Assembly: GCA_026119935.1 (NCBI GenBank)
Contig: JALRMH010000022.1
Location: 434,001-498,000 of the forward strand
Direction: 5' to 3'
Source of the DNA: Endothia cerciana
Lineage: Eukaryota; Ascomycota; Sordariomycetes; Diaporthales; Cryphonectriaceae
DNA length: 64,000 bases
The notes under the pieces were generated by a model. It ran no database searches and was not told where the DNA came from. It saw only the letters and a program-made list of their open reading frames with translations. This document shows positions 11,444-23,820 of this stretch, piece by piece. The position numbers and the translations under genes are program-made. The stretch's first letter is position 1, and each line of letters starts with the position of its first letter.

Positions 11444-12306
11444 ATGGCGTCGGCAGCCCCCTCACAAAGGCTCGGCCTCGGCCTCGGCCTCCGCCGCGCG
11501 ACGCCGGCCGACCTGCCGGAGCTCACCCGGATCTACTTCGATGCCTTCGGCTCCGCGGTCATGAGTCGTCTGATGTATCCCGGCGGCGTCAGCGACAGCG
11601 TGCGAGCGGGCTTGGGCAAGGAGCTCTTCGCTGCGCCGCCCGAGGGCGAGGACCCGTCCGCCACGGCCCTCGTCGAGACCATCATCATGGTGGCCGAGCT
11701 GCAGCCGGACGGGGGGCATGCCCGCCCGGAGATCGTCGCCTTCGCCAGGTGGCAGCTGGTAAAGGCGCCGCTCCCGGAGGGGAAGTGGAATGCCCAGAAG
11801 GACATTGTCGCCTCGGGCCTAGGCGAGGGGCTGGACCTGGAGGTCTACAAGGCCTACATCGGGGACCTGACACGGCTGAGGAGGAAGCACCTGAGGGGAG
11901 ACCCGTGCCTGCGTGAGTTGTGGGCGGGGATGGTGGTACCCCCACAGCTTGCTGTTGCGCCGGACTGACACGACTCGTGATAGACCTGGACACCCTCGCC
12001 TGCGCCACCGCACGCCAGCGTCTCGGGGCCGGATCCGCCCTGCTCGCCTGGGGCAACGAGCTCGCCGACAGGGAGGGCAAGGTGCACTGGCTGGAGGCGT
12101 CCCCCCTGGGATACCCTCTCTACAGGCGGTCCGGCTTCGAGGACGTCGAGACCCAGGAACTGAAGATCACCGAGCGCTGGGGCCTGGTGAGGGGGGAGCA
12201 CGAGGACTGGGGCGCCAACTCGGCCGTGGCTCTGGCAGGGCCCCTTGCAGACGGCAGCCGTAGGGGGGTGGTGATGAAGAGGCTCCCGCAGAAGGCCCAC
12301 CATTGA
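11444..12306 (+). CDS. GNAT-family N-acetyltransferase
   Basis: Predicted 263 aa from two exons, 11444-11912 and 11984-12306, with GTGAGT donor and GATAG acceptor; the join gives LHLDTLACATARQRLGAGSA. The N-terminal part (LGLGLRRATPADLPELTRIY) is the usual beta1-alpha1 start of GNAT proteins. The R-Q-R-L-G-A-G-S motif just after the join is motif A, which grips the acetyl-CoA pyrophosphate (Q/RxxGxG/A). YPLYRRSGFEDV follows, the usual C-terminal GNAT motif. Family members transfer acetyl from acetyl-CoA to amines; the substrate is unknown. No signal peptide, so probably cytosolic. Similar two-exon GNAT genes are common in ascomycetes. Confidence 0.88.
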
Positions 12307-13346
12307 ACACGTCTCGCACCGGTCGGGCTGCGCCTCGCGCGGGCAAGGACGGGCCGCGAGATAATTGCGACCAGCAGCCGAAAGGGCTCCTCCATGAACA
12401 AGCCAGAAGCAGCAGCCAGATAACATCGTAGCGGGGGTCCGCCCACACACACACACACACACGTATGGCATATACATAGTGAATGGCACATGCCCATCTT
12501 CATGTCTGCGCCGTGTCGGATGCCTCTTCAGCCGACCGCATCATCCTAACCCATCCCCGTCCGCCCAGCTGGGGTTGTAGCGTAGGCTGGCAAGTCGCCG
12601 TCACATGCCAGGCCATGGCCGCCCGGAGCAGCTTCGGCAGGCCACGACGGCGATCATTACATCCGCCCAGCGGCTTGGTCCGAATGTTTCGCGCAGTGCC
12701 TGTCGGCAGGCTAGCGACGCAGCCAGAATACAAGCACAGGCCCTTGCGGTCCTGTCTGGTGCGCTTGCGCCGGACTAGTATGCATCCAGGTAGGCATGCA
12801 CCCTGGAGGGCACCGGCGGTCCAGAATCGGCGGTCAGCGGGCTCTAATTGACGATTGAGCAAATGAGGTCGCCTAGTCGAGTGATTTGACTCCGACCTGT
12901 GCATCGGAAGCGGTTGCTTCCACTGGAAGTTCCCACATTTCCCTGCTCACAGGATCCGGATTACATGTGATTCCAAGGGGCCGTAGACGATTCATGTTTG
13001 GAGGCACTCGTCGCAGCGGACGCCCAGAACCATGATGGGACAGACCTGAAACGCTTTATGTTCTCAGGACCCCTACTTGTTCGCCCGCTCAATATCCCTT
13101 TTGAGCTTCATGGGCAGGTCCTCCTCTTTCCGCCTTACCAACCTTTTCAGGCTTTAAACTGATCCATCTCATCTGAATACTTCGGACGCCCTTGTCTTGC
13201 GGATGTGGATGACGTTTATCGTGGACGAGGCGGCATCGCGACACAGTGCACAGACACACGACGACACTTGTACGAAATTGGAGTAAGGACGACATCGACG
13301 GCCTAAGTTCCGCCACGGACACAATACCTCAACCTCAGCCGTCAAC
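12307..13346. other. intergenic region with (CA)n microsatellite
   Basis: No gene recognised. A (CA)n dinucleotide repeat of about 9.5 units lies at 12444-12462, just downstream of the acetyltransferase stop. The 300 bp before 13347 are probably the promoter and leader of the oxysterol-binding protein gene. Confidence 0.45.
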
Positions 13347-14933
13347 ATGAGCCTCGAAGTCGGCTCTCTGCCCTCCCCCACCGGGCCCTTCAGCCCAAAA
13401 CACAACATGAGGGGTCCCTCACTCGAGGTGACCCGAAGCCTGGACGCATGCAGCTCGGGCAGAGTCTCCATGTCCTCCCGGTTCCGGGACCTAGTCAGGG
13501 TAGGTGTCATCTAAATCTGCATCTCGGGTGGGAAAGCAAGGCAAGGCAGGGGCAGGACAGGGCAGGGCACGACGGGTCTTAGGACTTGCTACGCTCTCCT
13601 CCAACTCCTGCAAAAGTGCTCCCGTGGCGATCAAGCAAGCATAGCCTCAGCTTGCCCCGGAGACCTGGTCGGCTAACCGGATCCGCCCCCCCCCGGCACG
13701 CAGTTCTTATCGTCAGTGTCCGGAGACCTGAGCAACGTCACCGCGCCGCCGTTCTTCCTGGCGCCGTCGTCGGTCGTCGAGGTGGGCCACTGCTGGTCCC
13801 AGCGGCCGGGCGTGTTTGCCGCGCCGGCGCTCGAGCCCGACGAGGCCAAGCGCAGCCTGCTCGTTCTGCGCATGGTCCTCATTGCCATGCGCAGCCAGTT
13901 CTATGTCGCGGGCTCGCCCACAGTGAGCATCAAGAAGCCGCTGAATGCGTTCCTCGGCGAGCTATTCCTGGCGTCGTGGACGCACGTGCCCACCGGCAGG
14001 CCCGGGGACGACAAGACGAGGAGGGAGGAGAGGAAGAAGGGGGACGGGCTGGGCCTGGGTATGGACAGCGGCGATGGCAAGCCCGCATCGACCCGCCTGG
14101 TCGCCGAGCAGGTCAGCCACCACCCGCCCATCACGGCGATGGCCATCATCGACGACGAGCATGGCATCCGGGCCGACGGCTATGCCCGCGTGGAGATGAC
14201 GTTCAGCTCGAGCGTGGACATCCGGCAGGTCGGCCACGCCATCCTCTCGATCGACAGATACGACGAGAAGTGCCTGATCCCGCTCCCGGACGTCAAGGTC
14301 CGCGGCTTCCTCTCGGGGCGCCTCTACCCCGAGGTGCTGGGCACCTACACCATCGTCTCGAGCTCGGGCTACGTAAGCGAGATGACGTTTACCGGGGCGG
14401 GCGTTTTCAGGGGCAAGAAGAACACGTTTGAGGCCAGGATGTACCGCAGGGACGACCCAAGGAAGACGCCCCTCTACGAGGTGGCCGGGTGCTGGAGCGA
14501 GGGCTGGACGGTCAGGGACAGCAGGACGGGAGAGGTGCTGGAGAGGTACGACGTCGACGCGGCCGAGAACATGCCTGCGCCCATGTGCGTCGAGCCCGTG
14601 GAGAGGCAGGACCCGTGGGAGTCCAGGAGGGCCTGGGGCGGTGTCACGAACGCGCTGGACCGGGGCGACTTCCGCGAGGCGGTGGCGGAGAAGTCGAAGG
14701 TGGAGCAGGCGCAGAGGCGGATGCGCGCCGAGGAGAGGAAGGGCGGGGAGACCTTCGAGCCGCTCCTGTTCAGGAGCAGCAAGGGCGAGCAGCACGACAT
14801 CTTCCACCAGCTCGCCAAGGGCACGGGCTGGCAGCTGCATGCCGAGAAGACGAAGGGCGTGTGGCGGGTTGATGACGACAGGGTGGCCGGCGCACAGAGG
14901 CCGTTTAGGGGAGATCTCACCCCCCTGGGCTAG
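13347..14933 (+). CDS. oxysterol-binding protein (OSBP/ORP family, KES1/Osh4-like)
   Basis: Predicted 460 aa from exons 13347-13499 and 13704-14933; GTAGGT donor, GCAG acceptor, phase 0, joining SRFRDLVR to FLSSVSGDLSNVTAPPF, the usual lid-region start of short ORPs. The family fingerprint EQVSHHPP is intact at about 186-193, followed by beta-barrel segments (GYARVEMTF, GRLYPEVLGTY). Next comes the acidic/basic C-terminal part with WESRRAWGGVTNAL and AEERKGGETFEPLLF, where PI4P-binding residues sit in yeast Osh4. There is no PH or ankyrin domain, so this is the short class that exchanges sterol and PI4P between ER and Golgi or plasma membrane. The 204-nt intron is rich in GGCA-like units and ends in a C run. 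Confidence 0.93.
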
Positions 14934-17225
14934 TTTTTGGTTGCCGAGACGTAGAATTGTCTGATTTGAGCGCCGGTGTCCTGGTGGTTTTTTTTTGTTT
15001 TTTTTTTCTGGTTTAGGACATGGATAAATGCAGCGCGGTGCTTGCGACCGTATACTGTCTTCAAGCAGGGACGAAGCCAGGCGGTCCTGCACCCCTGGTA
15101 GCCTATCGTATCCCCTCGGGCGCCGACTAGTCTTCCACCTTGACCGTGGACCATGCCTTGTAGCGCCATGACACTAGAACACATTGAAAAAGGGCAAGGT
15201 CATCCTAACATGATGTTGTCAAGGAGAGAGAGCGAGGATGTCTAGACTACGGCCCTTCCTTTAATTACAGCATTAACATCGTACCCACGGCGTAGCTTTA
15301 CATCCCTCCTCCAAGTCGGAAAAGAAACTTGTGGGAAAGCCGCGGGTGGATCATTGGCTCTCAGGAAGAATACCCTCTTGGGAAGTGATTGATCAGGTTA
15401 TCAGAAAAGTCCGCAGAAGCCCTTCCAGGTAGGTAACGGGTCTATAAACGTCACGGTCCTTTCGCCTGAGTACTACGCTGGGTGGCTACGTACCCAAGTA
15501 CATACCAGTCACTTCATACGTAGCTGTTTCGTGCATGCCTTACACCGATCAAATTGGCGTCTCCGTGACAGTACATGTACTGTACGAGCCCGACTATCTA
15601 GACTATATCTCATTCTCAGTCAACTAAGTGGGCTGATCCCTACAACATATGATATCTTTCTTCACCGGCTCTGACCTTCGTCGACTGATTGTGGCAGGAT
15701 ACAGCAGTGTCGACCAATAGCTCAGTCAAGAACAAGGCCGGCGCAGCTGAGCACGTGAAAATCGACAAAAAACGTCCCCGATGATGTGGAAAATTAGTGG
15801 GGACATCCAGCTGGAGCCTCAAAGTCGCCAGCACGAACCTCCATATCTGAAGGCATTCCATACTAAATCCCTGGAGCACATCGTGGATGTATCCCGTCCG
15901 CGCAGGGAACCTACACCGCCCACTTCCCGATCATCCTGCACGTTGGTTTCATCCACACCTTCCGGACTCAGAAATGTCCCTGATGGCGAATACTCCAAGC
16001 GACTCCGATGATCTCTTGGCGGCGGGCGGCGCTATGAGTTACATTGCCGCGCGGGACTACACCCGCCGTCTGTTCTTACACAAGCTTTCATGAGAGTACG
16101 CGTAAACCCAATCTCCAAGAAAGATCTGTGGCCTGATCCTCGTTAGCTAGCCGCGCCCCAGCTCCTGCGCAGAAGTATTGCGTAGGACATGGGACTAGGC
16201 ATATCTCAGTCCGCGGGTTCCCTCACGTACGTCGCCCGTCTATATCCACCGTGTCTGGATCTTGATGGCTTCGGAGATCGGGCCAGACTAACAACACGCA
16301 CCTTGGGTGGATCTCTTGTGCGCGGACAAGCCCTGCATGCCAAACTCTGGCTCGGCTCCTCTAAGGGGATTCACATGTGTGAATTCGGGGACGTTGAACC
16401 TGCATGGCTGGCGAGAGAACCACCCCAAAGAGAATAGCTTTCCTGCAGATCCGCCCATGTCCGGGGTTCTGGTCTCGATCCTGAAAACTGCCACCCATAT
16501 GGCATAAGATTCCACCTACCGGACTCACACTGTGGCGAGATCCCGGCCTATGCACAATCTGGGGCTGCACCGGCTGGTCCAGCCTTTTAAAAGTCTTAAG
16601 CTTAACCCCGGTTTTATATGGGTCTGGCGACGGTGACGCGTAAGATATACTCCTCCGGTGCGACTCCAAGCTGCAGCCAAGGCTGGCGTTTCAACCACAT
16701 CCGCCAGCAAGTCCCGGACGGCCAGGGGTGGGACCAATCAGAACGCATACATTAATACTTCGCCGGTATTGTTGGGCAAACAGGGACCTGCTGCTTTTGA
16801 ACATCGTCGATATCGACGTCGTGTACATTGTGAGAAGAGGCGGTCCGTCCAGGAGATCAACACGCAGGGACGGTTGCCATCGCTGCACTGAACACATCCT
16901 CCTGCATGGGAGGACGTGCCTTCATCTTGCGGGAAGTGGGCAGCAAGGAGAGGCGAATGGCAGCTCAGGATGTTATGACGGGAAATGATGTTCTTGATGC
17001 ACAAGACATCGCCATATTGAGATCAAATGGGCGTGAGCTCTACTTCTTCCCTCCTAGCTATATAAGACGGCATCTCTTCTCAAGCAAGAGAGCCGGACAT
17101 TCGCAGTCAGACTCCTCAACATTATCACTCCTTTAAGGCCAGACGCAGTCTCTCAACGGCCTAAACTTAATTTCGTTCTTGACACTGTCTCAGGCCGAAG
17201 CCCCCGAGGACAGACTATCGGCACA
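14934..17225. other. 2.3-kb intergenic region
   Basis: Begins with a T-rich 3' stretch (T runs near 14989-15007). No gene is recognised on either strand; open frames are short and overlap in several frames. The last 180 bp hold a TATA element and a CT-rich leader for the dioxygenase gene. Confidence 0.45.
17059..17065 (+). promoter_or_regulatory. TATA box of dioxygenase gene
   Basis: TATATAA, 161 bp upstream of the dioxygenase ATG, followed by a stretch that ends in CACAATG. Spacing fits a transcript with a leader of roughly 130 nt. Confidence 0.5.
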
Positions 17226-18687
17226 ATGATCCTCACCCAGACCATCATCCTGGGCCTCGCAGCTCTTGCTGCTGCTCATCCCGGCCATGAGGAGGAGGAG
17301 CACCGCCGCGCCGTCGAGGCTCGCAGCATGCATCTGTCAAACAAGCGCGCCCTTGAGAACTGCGCTGCCAAGCTCGAGGCCCGCGGCCACGCTGCCCGTG
17401 CCGTTGAGCGCCGCAAGAACACCATGGAGAAGCACCGCGTGGCGAGGAGCATTGCCAAGAACGGCCAGTCTGCCCCTCTTCGCGACTTAGGCATCTTCGG
17501 CCTGCGTATATGCTAATATATATCTGCAGCTCCTATCGTCAAGCGTAACACCACCGAGGTCCTGGATACTAACCATGAGGGTGATCTCAACGCCACATCC
17601 GCCGCCAGCGACGAGACCGTGAGTATCATCCGCCATTTGATCCCATGTGTCTTTATAGAATTTTTGTACAGTTACCGAGTCTCTGAGTCCTGTCGTACAT
17701 TATGCCTGTCACGTTTGCGGATAGCTTGAGCCATTACGTATCACATAATTCCTGTGCGATGTATCTTTGGCTGACGAGACTCGAAAGTACGTCTTTGCCG
17801 ATGATACTTGCACGGTTCTCGACCCCGAGGGCGAGGTTGGCCCGTTCTACGTCCTGGGCGAGTACGTCCGATCCGACCTGACGGAGGATCAGGAAGGCGT
17901 CAGCATCGTTTCCGACCTCCAATTCATCGACGTGTCCACCTGCGAGCCTCTCGCCGGTGTGTGGGCCGATGTCTGGAACGCAAACGCCACTGGTGTCTAC
18001 GCAGGCGTCCAGGAGAACGGCAACGGTAACGCGGATGATGCGTCCAACCTGAACACCACCTTCCTTCGTGGTATCCAGCAGGCCGACGACGACGGCGTCG
18101 TCCAGTTCACCACACTCTTCCCAGGCCACTATTCCGGAAGGACCAACCACATCCACATTGTGCTCCACGAGAACGCCACTGAGCTCGCCAACGGTACCAT
18201 CACCGGCGGCAGCGTCTCCCACATCGGACAATTCTTCTGGGACCAGGACCTGATCGACCTGGTGGAGGCGACTAGCCCTTACAACACCAACACCAACCAG
18301 GTCACGACCAATGCTGAGGATCGTGTCTTTGGAGAGCAGGAGACTGAGGATAGCACTTCTGACCCCGTGTTCAACTACGCGTACTTCAGCGATGATGGTG
18401 ATCTGAGCGATGGTCTCTTCACTTGGATCCTGGTTGGCGTCAACACTACTGCTTCGTACAGTAAGTCTCTCTCGGGCTCGTCTGCCGATTAGCGGTGACT
18501 GACATATGTTATTGTTGTAGCGCCGACTTACTCCTTCGAGCTGACTTCCGGCGGTGGCGTTGCTGTCAGCGGTGGCAACACTGGCCCAGGCTCTGGCCCA
18601 GGGTCCGGCACCGGCCCCAGTGGCATCCAGCTTCCCACCGGCCTTCCCACCGGCCTTCCCACCGGCCTTCCCACCGGTTTCCCTTAA
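17226..18687 (+). CDS. secreted intradiol ring-cleavage dioxygenase
   Basis: Extracellular catechol-type dioxygenase (Fe3+), about 388 aa. Signal peptide MILTQTIILGLAALAAAHPG, then an Arg/Ala-rich helical segment. Exons 17226-17463, 17530-17618, 17788-18460, 18521-18687. The 2-Tyr/2-His iron ligands are visible: Y130 in GPFYV, Y224 in FPGHY, H230 and H232 in NHIHIVLH. The first intron has no usable GT donor: the phase demanded by the TGCAG acceptor fits only a GC donor at 17464 (giving AKN-APIVKRN, as in homologs), so exon 1's end is less certain. The tail is Gly/Pro-rich and ends in four LPTG-like repeats. Family members open aromatic rings from lignin or plant phenolics. Confidence 0.9.
18631..18678 (+). 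repeat. 4 x 12-bp repeat encoding LPTG units
   Basis: CTTCCCACCGGC in three perfect copies plus one ending GGT, at the extreme C-terminus of the dioxygenase (LPTG x4, then FP and stop). Nearly perfect DNA identity points to recent expansion. Confidence 0.95.
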
Positions 18688-21600
18688 GCGCCATCCCTGG
18701 CGTCCGAACTTGAACGAAAAGCGGTGTTGAAAAAAGACCCATGTGGTCATGAAGCTTGGCATGGTCGGTCACCAACTTCGTACTGCTGATATTGTCCCAC
18801 ATTTTCCACCAAGTGGCTGTCAACAGCACACTCAGTATATAGTTCTCTCCTTCTTTGTCCTTTTGCGATTAAAGAAGCACTTAAAATGAAAGCTTCGATA
18901 TGGACCTACGTGTACAGACCTGTTCGCGTTCGTTGCCTGTGGCTCAACATCATGAGTGAGTGAGCTGGGAACCTCCCAGCTCTGGGACCCCAAGAGCGTG
19001 ACGTGTACCTTTGATGGGATGACGATTTCCCATCATCTTATCGTCTTGGTGCCATAGTATCACGGTGGGCTGTGGCAAACTACAGCCGCAAATGTTTGGC
19101 CGAGTAGTAACGAAGTGCTACCAGTGACTTGTCCCCACCCACTCCAGAGTCATGAATCCGAACGACTCAGCCCGAGTAGCGAATATCACCTGGTCGACTT
19201 CGCCAACCTTGCACAACGAGATACGGGACTTTGAACTACTCAGCAGGCACTCTGATCCCAGGGCAGCAACCTCTTCAGGGAATGGCCGAGGCGGTGCTTC
19301 GCAGAACGAGGCATGCTGAATCACGGCCAAGACATGCAGGATCGCTTGATTTGGAGTTTGTTCACAGAAACCTGATGGGAACAGGAATACTATTTTCTGG
19401 AGCCTTTGAGGGAGGGTGTGTGTTTATCGCGTGGAATTCGGTTCGGCTCGCAGTTTCGCTGATCCAGCCCTTTCAGACGGATATGCACACATGTACACGT
19501 TCCGACCAGATACCCGTACGAGGCGACCGCGGATGAGAAACCCCAGCCCGCGCGTTGCACCACACGAGATAGGGACTACTTCAGCTAACCGAACATTGTC
19601 AAACAGCAGAACATGGCATTTTCGACGGCACGGGGCTCTGCATATGCACTGGGCTGCCACTCCGGACCATTGTATGGTACAAAAGGGGATGTTGAGGTCA
19701 AGTGGAGCCCAGCTTTCGTAGGTGATCACCGACGTGTGGTGTAGTTGATGCAATACCTGAGACTCAGCTGCCAAACCTGGAGGAAACGTGAAGTTTGTAC
19801 TCTCGGTCAAGCCGAGAACCCCAAAACTGATCGTTGCATCGCCTATGGCACACCGAGTGTCTTCCTGTATCACGGCTGCGCAAAGTGCGGACTGATAGTA
19901 AGCCGTACTGAAAGAGAATCATATATATGCCAGCCCAGACGAGCAAAGTGTGAAGGTCTCCCTGCTTTCATCTTCCCGGAAACTGGCATGATCTTGGCAT
20001 TTCCAACGCACAGAAATCAGTTCCTATCCTTACCTGTCTAGGCCACGACAAAGGATGTATCTCTTACGCACCCTCCAAGCGGCAGTCTGCTGCTGTCTCC
20101 TCCAGACCGCAACCACGTACCCATCGATGAGGGTAACAAGGGTAAGCTGCAGGTGACAGCCCAGCCTATGTCTCCGGGCCTTTCGTTCTACGTAGTTAAG
20201 GCTGACATTGAATATCTTTAAAGACTGAAGATGAGGGGAATGGTCTCGTTTCTGCGCGGAGCTGTACGGTACCACCACTGCCAGCCTCGTGCGCGGCTAG
20301 GGCGAGTGATGCACATTTAACTTGCATGCCGGGAGAGGGTTGGTTTTGTGAGTGGTTAGATCTTGTTCATGACTCCCCAGCATTTTCGCCGACGAACATC
20401 TCGTGTGCTGGATGTCCTCCTGGGCCATGAGTTGGAGGAGGAGAATGCCAGGCCTGACATCGGGATGTCTGAAACCTGGGAGCAGCGGGCGGGGGCATGA
20501 ACTTGCTCTGTACTCATGAAGTTCTGTCTCTCCTCTACCTGTTTCTAGTGTCTTAGTTTTTTTTTTATGTGGAGTGGCCAGAATAAAACTGATGCCGAAC
20601 TGGTCGTTATTAGGCTCGAACATCAAGCCATAGTAACCTTACCGCTGTTGGTACTTACTGAGCTTGCCGCCAATCTGGCACATAGCAAGGTTGAAACCGT
20701 GGACCTTCCGGACTTGACACCCACCTCTGATCACTGACGTGCTATACACCTCAAGATCCAATAGGTCCGATTATACAAGAGCGCCATGGCTTTCCTAACG
20801 TGGAAATTGTGGGGGGGGGGGGTAGTCATACGTATCAAACGCCAGCCAAGTCCTAACAAGTAGCATATCGGCCACATATCTGTCTCAGTGCCACATTTGA
20901 CGTGTCTTTTTGTTCGAGGTTGTCCGATTGCGGGAGTGACCAAGCATCCAAGAATGGCATGCAGGTGGTCTCTACTACGGACTTCTGAATCACAGCTTGT
21001 GGTATGATCGTTCTCTGGCCCTTACTTATCTTATGACGCGAGACCAATGAGAGTGTCTCTTGCGCATGCCTTCTCCTCGAGATGGGAAAGGGCCTACCAG
21101 CGCTGCACGCTTTATTCGTATATTGACATGGTTCCAGACGGCACAGTCCGTCCTGTCCTGGCTCGGTATTGGACAGGATGATGAGATAGGCGGTAGAACA
21201 ATTGGCCCTTGCAGTAAGGCCGACACCACAGCCGGAGTCTTTCAACCTATGAAGCCCTACACACTCAAAAGCGTCTTCATTGCTTCATATTTTTGAGGTA
21301 TCTGACACCGGTAGGCCTTCATCAGAGCCCTACGCAGGTCCGACGCTGTGAGGCTGTTTCGAATTATTTTCGGTGCTTGGTTATGGCGTGAGGGCCGGGC
21401 GGTAATGAACCCGATCTGATTAGTTCTTGTTTTTAGCCTTGTGCCAATTGAGACTTTGAGGCGATTTCATGAGACGGACAGACACTCAAGAGCTCTTATC
21501 GCTCATCTTCAAAACCTTGATCTGGAACTCTGTCTTCCGCAAGACGCGAATCAATGCAGCGAAGCTAACTGAGCGAGAAACCTCGGTGATACTCGGTCGC

Positions 21601-21821
21601 TTCGGTGAAACAGATAGGCGGCTTCTGAGGCCCGACATCCCCACAAAAGCACTCCTGCGACAAAAGTCATGCACTCGTCTCTCGCAGGCGCTGACGAAGA
21701 TGTTTCTTTCCAGAGATCGGATGAACAAGAAAAGAGAATGATGGCTCCACCCCTACCTCTCACCCCGAAGGATGACAGGACTATATAAACATTTCAGGGT
21801 TCGCAAGCGTCATGAGACCGG
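18688..21821. other. 3.1-kb intergenic region
   Basis: No gene recognised on either strand. Scattered open frames below 150 codons show no family motif and no plausible splicing. A G run of 11 lies at about 20812-20822, and a T run near 20560. Confidence 0.4.
21782..21789 (+). promoter_or_regulatory. TATA box, Pro/Glu-rich protein gene
   Basis: TATATAAA. It lies only 33 bp before the ATG at 21822 but 105 bp before the ATG at 21894, which favours the second ATG as the translation start. Confidence 0.45.
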
Positions 21822-21893
21822 ATGGCTACCATCCGTGAAGGAAGGAGGCGTTTTCAACATCGCTTGTTCATAACTCATAGCCAAACATCCATC

Positions 21894-22901
21894 ATGGAGA
21901 TCTCGGTACCGCTGAACCTCATGCCACAGTTCCGACCGCCACCAACGTTTGCACAGTCTATGCAACCGAACGCAGGACAGACGCCACGCCCTTTTAACAC
22001 CGTGGTCCCTGCTATTTCTCAGCAGAGTTTGCAGACTCGAAACCTGACGCCCCGGCCGATATACAAAGCTCCCAGGCCCCCAGAGGAAGCGCATACAAAT
22101 CCGTGGAAAATGACGCGCGAGTTCGACGAGATTATCGTATCATACGGCCAACCTGAATCCGAACCTGAGCCTGAACCTGTTCCTGAACCTGTTCCTGAAC
22201 CTGTTCCTAAACCTCAGCCTTACGTGCAGGAACCGACTCGACAGTCTGAGCCAGTACAGCAGATCCAACCCAGTTCGAGAAGTGGCTTTGGCAGTATGGC
22301 GAACTCAAGAGAGACTGTGCATATCGGATTCAATCCCACTTATGCAATTCAGAGGCCGTTGACACCGGACCAGAGTAGGCCTTCAAGTCCAGTCGACAAC
22401 CAAAAGGCAGGATGCATTGAGGAAACTCGTCCAATCACACCGCCACAATCATATCAGGCGGAAGATAGTACATACTCGCCAGAATGGATCACGCAAGAAG
22501 CCCAGGATACTACAGACGCAGAGTGCTATGACCCAGATCCAGACCACGCCCTTCATACCTACGAAAATGATCCATCCAACGCGGCGGCGCCAGCGGAAGA
22601 CACCCTGACGGCGGAGGTGCCTGAGGGCTTCGAGTTTGAGAGGCCGCGCCAAGTGCCATACAATCACCGAGAGACGAAGTTCGTTGTAAAGGAAGACATA
22701 GATTTCTTCATGGCACTCGTTGGTGGTGCGGATCCGCCGGCGGCAACAGTTGAGACGCAAACTGTCATCGCAGAAGAGCAAGAGGTCCGCAGACGAAGTC
22801 AAGATGCGGATGTCCAAGAGTCATCTTCGCGCCGACGGAAGGAATTGGAGACGACGCAGAGTGATCTGGACTTTTGGATGTCGCTCATGCAGGCGGCCTA
22901 A
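21894..22901 (+). CDS. Pro/Glu-rich unknown protein with repeated DxDFxMxL motif
   Basis: Predicted 335 aa; the frame also has an ATG at 21822 (359 aa), but the TATA element is too close to that one and the 21894 ATG has the better CATC-ATG-G context. No domain is recognised. Features: an EPEP/EPVP tract (three 12-bp GAACCTGTTCCT units at 22173-22208), a long acidic, Ser/Thr/Pro-rich disordered middle, and two related short motifs near the C-terminus, KEDIDFFMALV and QSDLDFWMSLM, separated by about 50 residues with RRRSQ and SSRRRK basic patches between. The last motif is at the very C-terminus. A docking or scaffold role is only a guess. No signal peptide or membrane segment. Confidence 0.65.
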   Translation: MEISVPLNLMPQFRPPPTFAQSMQPNAGQTPRPFNTVVPAISQQSLQTRNLTPRPIYKAPRPPEEAHTNPWKMTREFDEIIVSYGQPESEPEPEPVPEPVPEPVPKPQPYVQEPTRQSEPVQQIQPSSRSGFGSMANSRETVHIGFNPTYAIQRPLTPDQSRPSSPVDNQKAGCIEETRPITPPQSYQAEDSTYSPEWITQEAQDTTDAECYDPDPDHALHTYENDPSNAAAPAEDTLTAEVPEGFEFERPRQVPYNHRETKFVVKEDIDFFMALVGGADPPAATVETQTVIAEEQEVRRRSQDADVQESSSRRRKELETTQSDLDFWMSLMQAA

Positions 22902-23820
22902 TTGCGGGCCGCAGCTCTTCTGCGCCATCAGATGAGTCAATATCGTCGAATCAAGGCTATGAGCTTTCCACTTGGCCAAAACGGTGCGGCTTTTCCACTA
23001 TGAAGTTTTCTGTGCGGCAAGAAGAGATGAATTGGTTTGAAATTGCAAATTTCACATGATTATATCATGATGTTGCATAAATAGCGAGCGAGCACTATTT
23101 TGATCTTATGCATTGCGATTAGGCCATGAAAATTGATATTGGGAAATTCAGCGGAAGTTTTGCGTTCTTTCACTCGCGAACTGACTTGTCTATTCTTGAC
23201 CTGCCACATGGCATGAGAACTTCGGGATGCCCAACGCCACTCATCTCCAGTTATGAGAGACGTTCGTTGCTAGATATATTTACTAAGGCATGAAAAGAAC
23301 CTGGAGGATCTGAGCAAAATCAGCCCATTTTCATATTGATTTGAATGCTATCTGTATAAGTGCATAAGCAGAAAAGAATATAGAGACCTTGACCAGTTTA
23401 CTACCTAGTCTAGATAGATCGCTGTAGTAGGTATTAGGTTTTGAAAGCTATTGCCGAATATTCTCACAAGCCTCCAGCATTGTCTTGGTCAGGGTTATTG
23501 GACCTTCATGCTCAGTAGCCCGAAGGCCCGGTCTACTGTACGATGAATACACTTGCCGGCAAGGTTGCAGAAGTGAGAATGCTGTTCACTAACGGCTGCC
23601 ATCTTCGAGGCTCGGTATCAAATATCCGACTAACTGGCTTAGCATATCAAGTTAGACGGACCCTCCTCTATATTGAATGGATCACCATGGACGTGGGACA
23701 GCAGAAGGGATCGAACTACAGCTCGTGGACGGAAACATTGCAAGGCTATATTCATTCTGGAAAACGACGACGACAGTGTTTCCGCGGGTCTCCAGCCTTT
23801 TGTCTTCCTTCCTACGTCCA
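22902..23820. other. AT-rich 3' intergenic region between convergent genes
   Basis: Lies between the tail ends of the Pro/Glu-rich protein gene (plus) and the GFA-family gene (minus). AT-richer than neighbouring genes; nothing else recognised. Confidence 0.45.

Noticed and set aside
18631..18678. Sortase anchor signal
   Set aside because: Fungi have no sortase, and no hydrophobic segment or basic tail follows the LPTG units.
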